Shown: one piece after another, positions 3,889 through 11,534 of the stretch
How the letters are laid out: the number at the start of each line of letters is the position of its first letter
How positions within the stretch are numbered: position 1 is the stretch's first letter
Origin: Lachnospiraceae bacterium UBA1755
GTDB taxonomy: Bacteria; Bacillota; Clostridia; Lachnospirales; Lachnospiraceae
Direction: 5' to 3'
Assembly (NCBI GenBank): GCA_002314805.1
Contig: DCHJ01000117.1
Coordinates: 1-13,022 of the forward strand
Length of the DNA: 13,022 bases
Position numbers and translations under genes: made by a program
Notes under the pieces: model-generated
The model's input: only the letters and a program-made list of their open reading frames with translations
Told to the model about the DNA's origin: nothing
The model's database searches: none

Positions 3889-6594
3889 TTGAGACAAACG
3901 ATAAAAGCATATCACTGCCAGGTGGATAATGATACCGTATGGTCTGACAGGAACCAAATAGATGAGCTGTTTTTGGAGGGAAAATATTTGAAGTATACAC
4001 TGACAGAAGAAGAAATATTTGCACATAGGCCCATACCTTTCTTTTTTATCACTACTACTGATATGAAAGAGTTTACGGAAGATAAGATCCGTGAAAAACT
4101 AATGGGTCTCAGGGAGAGAGGCTTTGGAGGTATAGTGTTTTTTAATAAGCCTCCCATCGGTTTTGATGCAGAACATTATCTTGGAGAAGAGTGGTTTACT
4201 GTGGTACGAAGCTTTTGCAAGGTATGCAGTGCACTTGGACTTCCTATGTGGATAAATGACGGCTTTGATTTTCCGCCGGGAGCTGCAGGCGGCAGAGTTA
4301 AGGAACTGTGTCCTGAACTTGAGCAGCAGTATCTGGAGATCGAAGACGGAAAGATCACAGTTAAAAAAGCCGACTGGGGATTCCCCGCGTTTGAGGATCC
4401 CAGATCAGGTCAGCTTTTCAGAAAACTTGTATATGAAGCATATAGAGAACACATAGGGGAATACTTTGGCAATACGGTTATCGGATTCTTTTCGGATGCG
4501 GATAACAGGAGAGTATTGCCGCCTGCTATGTTCGCCTCATCCGGACCACAGACTGATTATTTCCCATGGTCCGATACTTTTGCAGAGACCTTTGAGAAAG
4601 AATATGGATATGATATAGTACCATATCTTTCGCAGATTTTGGCACGGGAGGATATTTGTCAGGCAGAAGATTATTGGGAGCATTCCGGGCATTTGTTCCA
4701 GCAGTGGTTTGCAGGCAACGGCGAGTGGCTAAGAGCACATGGTCTTGAGTATACAAGTCATTCAACAGATACCCCACCATTCCGGCATGACGAGACCCCC
4801 CGTACCTCCGCACTTACAGAAGGCCGTTTTCTTGATTTACAGAGACATTTTACATATCCCGGTACAGATCAGGAGCTTCTGGCTCTGGATGGTGGCAAGC
4901 ATGTGAGAGCTTCGTCTATGTATGTACCTCATGTGATATGGGGAGATCATATCCATATGGACAGGATGGAAGGATATGAGGATGTTACTACAGATACCCG
5001 TGCAAGACAGGCAGCTTCTACGGCATTTATTTACGATAAAAAGGGTGCCATGTGTGAGATGTTTGCGGCCAGCAATTTTGGCGTTTCCTCAGAGGAGCTT
5101 ATGCAGATCGCTGCTTTTCAGATGATGGAGGGAATTACCTTTGTAGTCCCGCATGCATATCATTATAGATTCTGTGGGGAAATCAAATACTTTGCACCTC
5201 CGGAGTTTTCAGAGCATGGGATGCTGGACTCATCAGTTCGTGAAATAAATCAAAGTATTGCAGAGACTGCCGCAATGCTGGGAAAGGGAGAGGCGGTATA
5301 CCCTATAGTCTTACTTGATCCCACTTCATATATATGGAGAAATACGCTGGATTCAAAAGAATACTTTAAGGCATTTTCGCAGCTCAACCGTATGCCATGG
5401 GGATTTGCCATATGTGATATTAAACGTGTGCTTGAGAAAAACCATGGATTTAAGATTGCTGTCAGTGCAGGCTTTGAATTATCTGATGAAGAAAAACAGG
5501 CTCTGGAGAGAAAGGGTATTGTCCTGTTGACATGCAGGGAACTTGTGGGACCGGATGGCAATATGCGTGTTGCTGCTATACTAAATGATTGCGATATACG
5601 ATATGAAGGTACAGGTGTGCCACATTTTACAAGAAGGATAATTGACGGGGAAGAATTCGTCTTCATCGCAAATATTGAAAGTACGGAAACGATCAGCGGA
5701 AAACTTACAGCATATGGACGTACAAAGACACTGCGTCTGGCGCCGGGAGAAATCAGATATATGAGTAAGACCTACGATGACATCCCTGAAATAAAGGCGA
5801 CAGAATATGTGATGGATCTGCCGGAAGAAGCTGAGGCGCGCTTTGATACGGTTAATGTTATTCCTCTCGAACGTTTCTGCTCTCCACGCGGTATCGTGAC
5901 AAAGTGTGAAGGCGATAAAAAGCTATGGTTTGATTTTACATCAAAGGATCGGCTTAAGGGACTCACTTTAACTTTCCCAGTTACTGCTAATGGAAAGGCT
6001 GCATTGGATGGGACAGAACTTATCGGACACAGCTGCTATGTGGCAGATGACGAGTGTGTATGCTTTGAACTGCCTGATATTCCGGCAGGTGATCATTCGC
6101 TTTGTATAGAAACAGAAAACAGATTCTTCCCGTATGACAGGATACTTTTACAGGGTGATTTTGATGTAGAAGCAGAGACTGATCATACCGAGTATAAGGA
6201 AGTCCAGACGATCTATAATATCGGGATATACATTCCTTATGAAGCAAAGGTAACACTAAGCACCCGCAGCAGCAGATTAAGTATTAATAGGTCATGGGCG
6301 GAGCAGGGACAGCCATTTTACTCGGGAAAAGCAGTTTATTCCTGGGACATAGTATTACCGGAAAAGGCAAAATACCTGTTGGATTTTCCGAGGGTAAGAG
6401 ATGCAGCGACATTGTCAGTGGACTTTAAAGAGTATGGTAAGTGTATACGCAGGCCGTATGAGTTTATGTTCGAAGCTGAACCGGGAAAGCATCATATTGA
6501 ATTAAGTGTTGTCAATTCTTATGGAAATGCCATGGAATGTTACAGGGAAGAAAGCGGTATACTGGGAGGGGCTAAGCTGCATAAACTTATTTAA
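3889..6594 (+). CDS. GH106-like glycoside hydrolase (putative alpha-L-rhamnosidase-type), cytoplasmic
   Basis: About 901 residues, with no signal peptide or membrane helix. The N-terminal part is a barrel: IPFFFITT near 50, the GFGGIVFF and YLGEEWF segments at 79-103, MWINDGFDFPPGAAGGRV at 120-137 (the family usually has a DE-x-WPSG-x-AGG type motif), YGYDIVPYL at 239-247, then AMCEMFAASNFG at 387-398 and FVVPHAYHYR near 418-427. The AGG, CE-F and PHA-YY elements are what recall GH106 and related rhamnosidase-like enzymes. Residues 430-901 look like beta-sandwich domains, ending in SGILGGAKL, a usual C-terminus for the group. Positions that are acidic in relatives look changed here (GFFSDADN at 199-206, NDGFD at 123-127), so specificity or activity may differ. 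Only a TTG at 3889 without a ribosome site opens this frame; the likelier native start is the ATG at 3867, shifted by one base. The MFS gene downstream suggests uptake of a glycoside that is cleaved inside the cell. Confidence 0.75.
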   Translation: MRQTIKAYHCQVDNDTVWSDRNQIDELFLEGKYLKYTLTEEEIFAHRPIPFFFITTTDMKEFTEDKIREKLMGLRERGFGGIVFFNKPPIGFDAEHYLGEEWFTVVRSFCKVCSALGLPMWINDGFDFPPGAAGGRVKELCPELEQQYLEIEDGKITVKKADWGFPAFEDPRSGQLFRKLVYEAYREHIGEYFGNTVIGFFSDADNRRVLPPAMFASSGPQTDYFPWSDTFAETFEKEYGYDIVPYLSQILAREDICQAEDYWEHSGHLFQQWFAGNGEWLRAHGLEYTSHSTDTPPFRHDETPRTSALTEGRFLDLQRHFTYPGTDQELLALDGGKHVRASSMYVPHVIWGDHIHMDRMEGYEDVTTDTRARQAASTAFIYDKKGAMCEMFAASNFGVSSEELMQIAAFQMMEGITFVVPHAYHYRFCGEIKYFAPPEFSEHGMLDSSVREINQSIAETAAMLGKGEAVYPIVLLDPTSYIWRNTLDSKEYFKAFSQLNRMPWGFAICDIKRVLEKNHGFKIAVSAGFELSDEEKQALERKGIVLLTCRELVGPDGNMRVAAILNDCDIRYEGTGVPHFTRRIIDGEEFVFIANIESTETISGKLTAYGRTKTLRLAPGEIRYMSKTYDDIPEIKATEYVMDLPEEAEARFDTVNVIPLERFCSPRGIVTKCEGDKKLWFDFTSKDRLKGLTLTFPVTANGKAALDGTELIGHSCYVADDECVCFELPDIPAGDHSLCIETENRFFPYDRILLQGDFDVEAETDHTEYKEVQTIYNIGIYIPYEAKVTLSTRSSRLSINRSWAEQGQPFYSGKAVYSWDIVLPEKAKYLLDFPRVRDAATLSVDFKEYGKCIRRPYEFMFEAEPGKHHIELSVVNSYGNAMECYREESGILGGAKLHKLI

Positions 6595-6741
6595 ACTATC
6601 AGGGACAAAACGGATTTTACCAGCGAAAGTATACCAAAAATAGTTTACATTTATGTTCCTCATCCGGAGAGCTTTGTTCCTGCAGGCAATGAAATCATAT
6701 ATCCGATACTGAAGGAGAATAATGAAGAATATACGCACTGA
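6595..6741 (+). other. Startless open stretch between hydrolase and transporter, possible gene remnant
   Basis: Directly after the hydrolase TAA the same frame stays open for 48 more codons and ends inside the start of the MFS gene. The translation (ESIPKIVYIYVPHPESFVPA and on) looks protein-like, but it has no start codon and I do not recognise it. The hydrolase C-terminus before the stop looks natural, so readthrough is unlikely. It may be the tail of a deleted gene or chance. The last bases carry the ribosome site AAGGAG for the transporter. Confidence 0.25.
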
Positions 6742-7915
6742 TTATAGATTCACACTTATAAGCTGTTATGGAGGACTGTTCTCACAGGCAGTAGCCATTA
6801 ATTTTGTGCCGCTGTTATTCATCCGGTTCTCACGTCAGTTCGGACTGTCACTGGCGCAGCTTGCAGTAATTCCTGCACTGGATTTCATAATCCAGCTGAT
6901 CATGGATATGATATCTCCAAAGCTCTTAAAGCATATAAGCCTCAGGATGTATACAGTGCTCGGAGCATTCTTTATGGCGCTGGGTACAGGTCTGCTGGGC
7001 GTGCTTTCATTAAGCTTCTATGATCCTTATGTGGGGATACTGATATGCACTGTCATTGCAGCAATCGGAAGCGGTACAATGGAAGTAATAGTGAGTCCTA
7101 TTGTTGAAGCATGTCCTACAGAAAATAAGGCATCACATATGTCATTGTTACATTCATTTTATTGCTGGGGATCGATCTGTACCATAATATTGACTGCCAT
7201 ACTTTTCAGCATATTGTCTATTGATAAATGGCCGCTCATTGCAGCCCTATGGGCTATGGTGCCGCTTGCAGATGCAGTTTTATTCAGCTGTGTTCCTATT
7301 ACCATAGTTACAGAAGAAGAGGCAGCCTCACCGCTTGGTGCCTTAGTCAGGGATGTAAGGCTCTGGCTTGTGCTGGCTGCAATGTTTTCAGCCGGGGCGA
7401 CAGAGCACGCAATTACCAACTGGGCATCTGCGTTTGCGGAAGATACGCTTAATATCAGTAAGACGTTGGGAGATCTGATCGGACCATGTATGTTTGCGCT
7501 GTTTATGGGGGTGGGCAGGGTGATCAATATCAGTTTCAGCAGGAAATATAAGATATTGAATATTCTTACAATAGCAGCGGCATCATGTGCGATACTGCTG
7601 ATGCTGGCAGGATTTGCACCAAATATTTATGTGAGCATTGCGGCCCTTGCTTTGACCGGATTCTTTGTATCGGTATTATGGCCCGGTACACTATCGCTGG
7701 GGGGAGAATTATTCCCGGCAGCAGGTACATCGGTATATGCTCTGTATGCGCTTTTCGGTGATGTCGGCTGTACCAGTGGGTCAGGCTCCACTGGCTTAGT
7801 GGCAGATGCCTTCGGCGGCAATCTGCGCATCGGATTTATATGGGCAGCAGTGTTCCCGGTCATCGGACTTATTGTGCTTTTGATCCTGAGGGGAAGACAA
7901 AGGAGAATTATTTGA
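6722..7915 (+). CDS. Major facilitator superfamily transporter, probably sugar
   Basis: A 397-residue integral membrane protein with about 12 hydrophobic helices, for example near 12-32, 38-60, 74-95, 100-125, 140-165 and 170-192, then a short loop at 195-210 (VTEEEAASPLG) and six more. A positively charged tail, RGRQRRII, follows the last helix. The two-halves layout and motifs such as IGSGTMEVIVSPIVEACP and HSFYCWG resemble sugar-type MFS members. GAAGGAGAATA places a good ribosome site just before the ATG. It follows the GH106-like gene by 127 bases with no terminator between, so the two are probably cotranscribed and the cargo is probably the glycoside cut by that enzyme. The exact substrate is not determined. 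Its 3' end abuts a truncated foreign regulator gene on the other strand, so the C-terminus may lie at a rearrangement point. Confidence 0.88.
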   Translation: MKNIRTDYRFTLISCYGGLFSQAVAINFVPLLFIRFSRQFGLSLAQLAVIPALDFIIQLIMDMISPKLLKHISLRMYTVLGAFFMALGTGLLGVLSLSFYDPYVGILICTVIAAIGSGTMEVIVSPIVEACPTENKASHMSLLHSFYCWGSICTIILTAILFSILSIDKWPLIAALWAMVPLADAVLFSCVPITIVTEEEAASPLGALVRDVRLWLVLAAMFSAGATEHAITNWASAFAEDTLNISKTLGDLIGPCMFALFMGVGRVINISFSRKYKILNILTIAAASCAILLMLAGFAPNIYVSIAALALTGFFVSVLWPGTLSLGGELFPAAGTSVYALYALFGDVGCTSGSGSTGLVADAFGGNLRIGFIWAAVFPVIGLIVLLILRGRQRRII

Positions 7916-8008
7916 AATGGTCTGGCGTGAAACCCCGAGCTTTTCCGCCAGAGGTTCCTGTGACATCCCGTTATGTTTTCGCAGTTCGATGATATTATCT
8001 TTAAACAT
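7910..8008 (-). pseudogene. Truncated XRE/HTH_3 regulator, N-terminal fragment only
   Basis: Reading from an ATG at 8008 on the minus strand gives MFKDNIIELRKHNGMSQEPL and then AEKLGVSRQTISN. This is the first three helices of the common Xre/HTH_3 fold, whose members continue with K/R-W-E-x-G-K. Homology stops at ISN, exactly where the minus strand enters the 3' end of the MFS gene; the open frame then runs on only as the transporter's shadow. A GGGG at -15 and AAAGG beside the ATG recall a former initiation site. It lacks the rest of the DNA-binding domain and any effector domain, so it is a relic. Confidence 0.75.
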
Positions 8009-8078
8009 CCTTTTGCCCCGCTGCTATTTCTCAATTATCATGTGTCATGGTCTATACTCATGCTGTCAGCAGGTTAGA

Positions 8079-9179
8079 CTATGCTGTTTCATGATACTGC
8101 GCATTGCACGGTTTCTCCCTGATCCCGAGTACTGCCCATCTGTAGTAGGGTATCCGTGATATTATTGCGTACAGTCCGTAACCTGCTGCAAAGCCTGCTG
8201 CCAGACTGACAACGTAGCATGCCCATGGAGGAAGAAGTCCGGGTTTTGCTATTAGCAGCGCTGCGGATGATATCCCCAGATAGTGGAATACATACAGTCC
8301 AAAGCTGTGGTCACTCATCCATCTGGTGAATCCGGTATCAAAGTTAAAATATTTAGCGAAACCGCCGAGCATAGTCAGAGAAGTGAACCACGCATATGCG
8401 GCATAAAGCGGTGTCCGGTTAAGCGGCTCTGCCGCATAGTTTAGACCAAAGCTGCTGCAGCAGAATACTGCTCCCAGTATTACGGCAGCGGCCAGTAATG
8501 GATAAAACCATTTTTTTAACAGTTCAATCACCCAGTCATGCGAGAATACGAAGTATCCCAGAAAGAAGGCAGCACCGTAATATCCGAACCGATACACCGT
8601 AACCACAGGAGTATTAAGTATCTGGGCAGAAAGCCATATAACAGCAGTCATTATGATCAGCCATACAATGCCGCATTTTTCGCAGAGCCGCCATAGACGA
8701 TCCTTTTCAAATCTCCTCACAAGTATCAGCAGCATGGAAAACAGCCAGAGGAGCTGCATGTACCACAGCACTCCGCAGCCGGAGAGGACACATATAAGAT
8801 ACTTTATGATACCGGGGAATCGCATGATCTCGCTGCCGGCAGCCGAAAAGGAGGTATTGATCCAACCCTGGGTAAACTGGAAGGCAAAGAGGCCGACGGT
8901 CGATGGGACAAGAAGCCTTACAGTCCTGTCGGCAGCAAATCTCTTTGCGGTCTTCCTTTCAAGAGATATCCTTGAGCAGATACCGGATACAATAAACAGG
9001 AGCATCATAAACCAGGGGTATACAATGTACTGGAAGACATCATAGTATTGTATTTCCATATCTGTGATCTTTCCCAGTGTACCCGGTATGCCTTCGGCAT
9101 TGTACATATAGAGGACGTGGAATACCAATACGAGTATTACCGTGACCCATCTGATATTATCCAAGTATGTCTTTCTCAT
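8079..9179 (-). CDS. Acyltransferase 3 family membrane protein (surface O-acyltransferase-like)
   Basis: A 366-residue polytopic protein with about ten hydrophobic segments. The N-terminus MRKTYLDNIRWVTVILVLVF followed by His21 is the family opening: a D-x-x-R-x-x motif, then the first helix ending in the conserved His. A basic segment at about 78-92 (RKTAKRFAADRTVRLLVP) matches the R-x-x-R-x-x-x-P region. Proteins of this family move acetyl or other acyl groups from the cytoplasm to sugars or other envelope molecules. The substrate is not evident. The start is supported by GGTGGGAA upstream and an extended -10 promoter at 9202-9210. The upstream neighbour in the same direction carries an SGNH-like domain; AT3 and SGNH domains often work together, sometimes fused, so a shared envelope-modification role is a reasonable inference. 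Confidence 0.9.
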   Translation of the reverse strand: MRKTYLDNIRWVTVILVLVFHVLYMYNAEGIPGTLGKITDMEIQYYDVFQYIVYPWFMMLLFIVSGICSRISLERKTAKRFAADRTVRLLVPSTVGLFAFQFTQGWINTSFSAAGSEIMRFPGIIKYLICVLSGCGVLWYMQLLWLFSMLLILVRRFEKDRLWRLCEKCGIVWLIIMTAVIWLSAQILNTPVVTVYRFGYYGAAFFLGYFVFSHDWVIELLKKWFYPLLAAAVILGAVFCCSSFGLNYAAEPLNRTPLYAAYAWFTSLTMLGGFAKYFNFDTGFTRWMSDHSFGLYVFHYLGISSAALLIAKPGLLPPWACYVVSLAAGFAAGYGLYAIISRIPYYRWAVLGIREKPCNAQYHETA

Positions 9180-9201
9180 AAAATTCCCACCTATGCAACT
9201 G

Positions 9202-9210
9202 ATTATAACA
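9202..9210 (-). promoter_or_regulatory. Extended -10 promoter for the acyltransferase gene
   Basis: On the minus strand the sequence reads TGTTATAAT, a TG-n-TATAAT extended -10. It lies 22 bases upstream of the ATG, giving a very short leader that still contains the GGTGGGAA ribosome site. No good -35 is visible. The rest of the gap to the PQ-loop/SGNH gene (9211-9374) has a bulged hairpin near 9349-9380 (CGATTAT / ATAATC) without a T run, and nothing else I can name. Confidence 0.5.
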
Positions 9211-9374
9211 TCAATAATAAAACATAGGATAGAGTTATTCTACCAATTATTGTTTACAGCAGCAGACATATTTTGTTAATAACCGTAGCAGCAATAAATA
9301 CAGGATTCATATTATTGCAGGCAGAAAAGCATGGATCATCCGGCCCCCGATTATGCCAATAAACAGCGGAATAA

Positions 9375-10379
9375 TCAGGCAGTGATGTTATGATATTCCT
9401 TGCTTTCAGACGAAGTCTGTACGGCAACAGAAATATTACTTCCGCGCTGATATCTGAAAAGCATGCGGGCGATGCTGAACAGAGGTCTTTTAATATTTAG
9501 CGGGCTTTCAAAGCCGGTATTGATAATAAAGCTGTTCAGCCTCTGCTGCTCTGCCGGTGCCCACATCATATTATTGATGTCGCAGTAATCACATTTCCCG
9601 GATCGTGCAATACAGCTAAGATGCTCATTCATAGTACGTATGGTTTCATTCTCATGAGGATTATCCACAGTAACAATACCGATACGGCATTTAGGTGCAT
9701 AATCCCTGATGTGAAATATGAGAGAAGCATATTCACTGTCAAAGACTGCTGTGTTTTCGGTAAAAGTATCAAGATCCTCAGCTCCGATATGGATCAGTAT
9801 ACTTTCGGGAATAAGCTCAGATATACATACATCGAAAGCAACCTTGGCATCGCAGATCTTTAAGCCGGTAAGGGATCTGTTAAAGATGGCTTCTTCGATT
9901 CCGAAGGCCTGTTTAAGTTCATTGGCAGGAATCGCTCTGTCATCAGTGCCGCCAAAGATCACGATGCCGTTTCCTGTGGTGATTTCATTAAGTGTATGGT
10001 ATTGATTGATCTCATTTCTGTCCAGACTCATTTTGATTCCCTCCCCGGAGCTTATGGTTTTAAGTGTGATACCGACTGGTTCTCCGGCATCATTGTCAAA
10101 ATTGCCGGATGCAGTCCTTTTATCGATAGCAAGGTTTCTGAAGTACACTGCGATATTTAGCAGGACGATCAGAAGATTGATTATATAAGCGACAAATACA
10201 TAGTTGATTTTGCCTGTGAGCAGCTTTGCCGTGATACCGCACAGATAACCCAACGTGATCAGCAGTATAAACGGGAGACTTGAGCCTCTGGTGGTTCTGG
10301 CCTTGTAAGCCTTTGTGAGATTCATCGGCCACGAAAGACCGAAACAGATGAGCATCATGGTTTCGCATATTGATATCAT
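9375..10379 (-). CDS. PQ-loop/SemiSWEET-like membrane domain fused to a degenerate SGNH-hydrolase-like domain
   Basis: A 334-residue protein in two parts. Residues 1-82 have three hydrophobic helices (about 4-22, 35-54, 58-80), with SWPMNLTKAYKARTTRGSSL at 16-35 resembling the PQ-loop repeat of SemiSWEET proteins. After a linker, residues 137-310 read like an SGNH/GDSL fold: block I IVIFGGTDD (139-147), block II FNRSLTG (166-172), block III IHIGAED (196-202), and a YASLIFHIRDYAPKCRIGIV segment. The catalytic positions look lost: the block I Ser is replaced (GGT rather than GDS), the Asn of block III is absent (GAED), and no DxxH is evident near the C-terminus. A non-catalytic, membrane-tethered domain that binds a carbohydrate or acyl group is therefore plausible. 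The start is supported by AAAGGGGAA upstream. It is transcribed away from the fused regulator at 10555. Confidence 0.7.
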   Translation of the reverse strand: MISICETMMLICFGLSWPMNLTKAYKARTTRGSSLPFILLITLGYLCGITAKLLTGKINYVFVAYIINLLIVLLNIAVYFRNLAIDKRTASGNFDNDAGEPVGITLKTISSGEGIKMSLDRNEINQYHTLNEITTGNGIVIFGGTDDRAIPANELKQAFGIEEAIFNRSLTGLKICDAKVAFDVCISELIPESILIHIGAEDLDTFTENTAVFDSEYASLIFHIRDYAPKCRIGIVTVDNPHENETIRTMNEHLSCIARSGKCDYCDINNMMWAPAEQQRLNSFIINTGFESPLNIKRPLFSIARMLFRYQRGSNISVAVQTSSESKEYHNITA

Positions 10380-10442
10380 TTGACTATTCCCCTTTCCTTT
10401 TCAGGACATACTTTATCATCCATTCCGAAAAGCACAATTTTA

Positions 10443-10491
10443 TGAAAGTAAAGAAAGAAAAATACAGCAGCAGGCGTTTATTTTACTTTCA
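10443..10491 (+). promoter_or_regulatory. Inverted repeat in the divergent promoter region, candidate operator
   Basis: TGAAAGTAAA (10443-10452) and TTTACTTTCA (10482-10491) are perfect ten-base complements 29 bases apart, between the divergent genes at 10379 and 10555. The right arm ends six bases before the candidate -35 of the fused regulator gene. No U run follows, so it is not a terminator. It may be the binding site of that regulator, or of another protein; the assignment is inference. The rest of the 175-base gap holds the two ribosome sites and an A-rich tract at 10528-10537. Confidence 0.5.
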
Positions 10492-10496
10492 AAAGG

Positions 10497-10525
10497 GTGA
10501 AACTATCTTATAAAACTCATATAAT
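10497..10525 (+). promoter_or_regulatory. Putative promoter of the sensor-HTH fusion gene
   Basis: TATAAT at 10520-10525, preceded after a 17-base spacer by GTGAAA, which matches four of six -35 consensus bases. The distance to the ATG is 29 bases, with GTGAGG as ribosome site. Confidence 0.55.
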
Positions 10526-10554
10526 GTAAAAAAAAAATTATTTTGTGAGGGCTC

Positions 10555-11340
10555 ATGACTGACAGCGCAGAAAATAAAAAGAATGGATTAAGAAACAGGA
10601 TCTTCAGACCGATGGCAATACTGATAGGGATACTGTCACTGCTGTCTGCATGCATCGGATCATTCCTGAATCTGAAGACAGAGGGAGAAAAAAGAGATAT
10701 AAACCTGTTGAATACTGCCCGGATGGCTGCTGAAATGCAGGCATCGGATACTGCCGGAGAAGACCGGGAGGTCGACAGAATGAACAGACTGGCAGCATCC
10801 TTAAAGGGAGTAGATGTCATATCAGTAGTAAATGAGGACGGCATCAGAGTATTCCATACCAATAATGAGCTTATAGGCACAGAATATGATGGTGTGATCC
10901 CGGATTTTTCTGCCCGCGGCAGCAACGGATATGTTGAAAACGGCAGCGGCCCGTCCGGTCAGCAACGGAGAGCATACGCGCCTGTTTACGATAAGGATGG
11001 AGAATACAAGGGATTTGTTCTGGCCATTGAACTGATGAAGAATATCCGAACAGAGGTAATAAATACTCTGATCGTATATGGGATCATCCTGGCAGTCATC
11101 ATGCTCATAGCAATGCATCTGTCATCCGGTGTCAGCAATAAGATCAAAGATACCCTGATGGGCTTTCTCGGCGGTCATTCATCAAGACCATTGACCGGTG
11201 AAGAGATAGGCAGCAGGATCGGACTGTCAGGTGTTACCGTACGCAGGTATATGAATTATCTGGTCAGTATCGGTAAGGCAAAGGGTGAGATGGATTACGA
11301 AACCGGCGGCAGACCATGCATCAAGTATTCCGTTATCTGA
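10555..11340 (+). CDS. Membrane-bound one-component regulator: DcuS/CitA-type sensor domain fused to DcuR/CitB-type winged helix
   Basis: A 261-residue chimeric protein. The first membrane helix is at about 18-39. An extracytoplasmic Cache-type domain at 40-168 carries the DcuS/CitA signatures VDVISVVNEDGIRVFHTNNE (86-105), IG at 107-108, and RAYAPVYDKDGEYKGFVLAI (139-158). The second helix is at about 169-189, followed by NKIKDTLMGF at 195-204, which matches the stretch that leads into the PAS domain of such kinases. Then, with no PAS, kinase or receiver domain, residues 212-261 (LTGEEIGSRIGLSGVTVRRY, MNYLVSIGKAKGEMDYETGG, RPCIKYSVI) are a clean match to the C-terminal DNA-binding domain of CitB/DcuR regulators. 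It would sense a small extracellular acid such as a dicarboxylate and act directly on DNA from the membrane, as ToxR- or CadC-type proteins do. Joining of an ancestral sensor-regulator gene pair by deletion is the simplest origin. A nearby inverted repeat is a candidate target. The domain calls are good; ligand and targets are inferred. Confidence 0.8.
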   Translation: MTDSAENKKNGLRNRIFRPMAILIGILSLLSACIGSFLNLKTEGEKRDINLLNTARMAAEMQASDTAGEDREVDRMNRLAASLKGVDVISVVNEDGIRVFHTNNELIGTEYDGVIPDFSARGSNGYVENGSGPSGQQRRAYAPVYDKDGEYKGFVLAIELMKNIRTEVINTLIVYGIILAVIMLIAMHLSSGVSNKIKDTLMGFLGGHSSRPLTGEEIGSRIGLSGVTVRRYMNYLVSIGKAKGEMDYETGGRPCIKYSVI

Positions 11341-11457
11341 GCTGAGTGCACATCCAGGTATCCCGTCCGGGCAATCGTATGGATACGAAAAGATCAGGTG
11401 TCAGGGAAGCTTATGACAGATCGGCAGAAAGGTGATGCCGGATCAGGACGGAAGCCC

Positions 11458-11473
11458 AAAACCGGCGGTTTTT
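11458..11473 (+). terminator. Possible terminator after the fusion regulator gene
   Basis: AAAACC-GGC-GGTTTT is a short stem running into five T residues. An alternative stem pairs GCCGG (11437-11441) with CCGGC (11462-11466). Upstream in the same gap GTATCC (11358-11363) pairs with GGATAC (11381-11386). The stem is short, so termination may be partial. Confidence 0.4.
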
Positions 11474-11474
11474 A

Positions 11475-11502
11475 ATTACTATTAAAGTAATATGCGTACA
11501 AT
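11475..11502 (+). promoter_or_regulatory. Putative promoter and operator of the two-component genes
   Basis: TACAAT at 11497-11502 could be a -10. The matching -35 position has no consensus but is covered by the inverted repeat ATTACT-ATTAA-AGTAAT (11475-11491), which would suit a promoter needing an activator. The AAAGTAA core also occurs in the repeat at 10443-10491. The leader would be about 25-30 nt and contains AGGAGGAG. Confidence 0.4.
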
Positions 11503-11534
11503 GAAGGCGAGAAACCAGATCATTAGGAGGAGCT

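Noticed and set aside
5250..5666. 138-codon minus-strand frame inside the glycoside hydrolase
   Set aside because: Shadow of the hydrolase gene; Ser-rich low-information translation without domain or ribosome site.
7627..8034. Long minus-strand frame over the end of the MFS gene
   Set aside because: It is antisense to the transporter, has no recognisable domain, and its composition reflects the opposite coding strand.
8040..8100. Stem near 8051-8084 (GTCTA with TAGAC) as a terminator between the convergent genes
   Set aside because: Only five pairs with a long loop and no T run on either strand.
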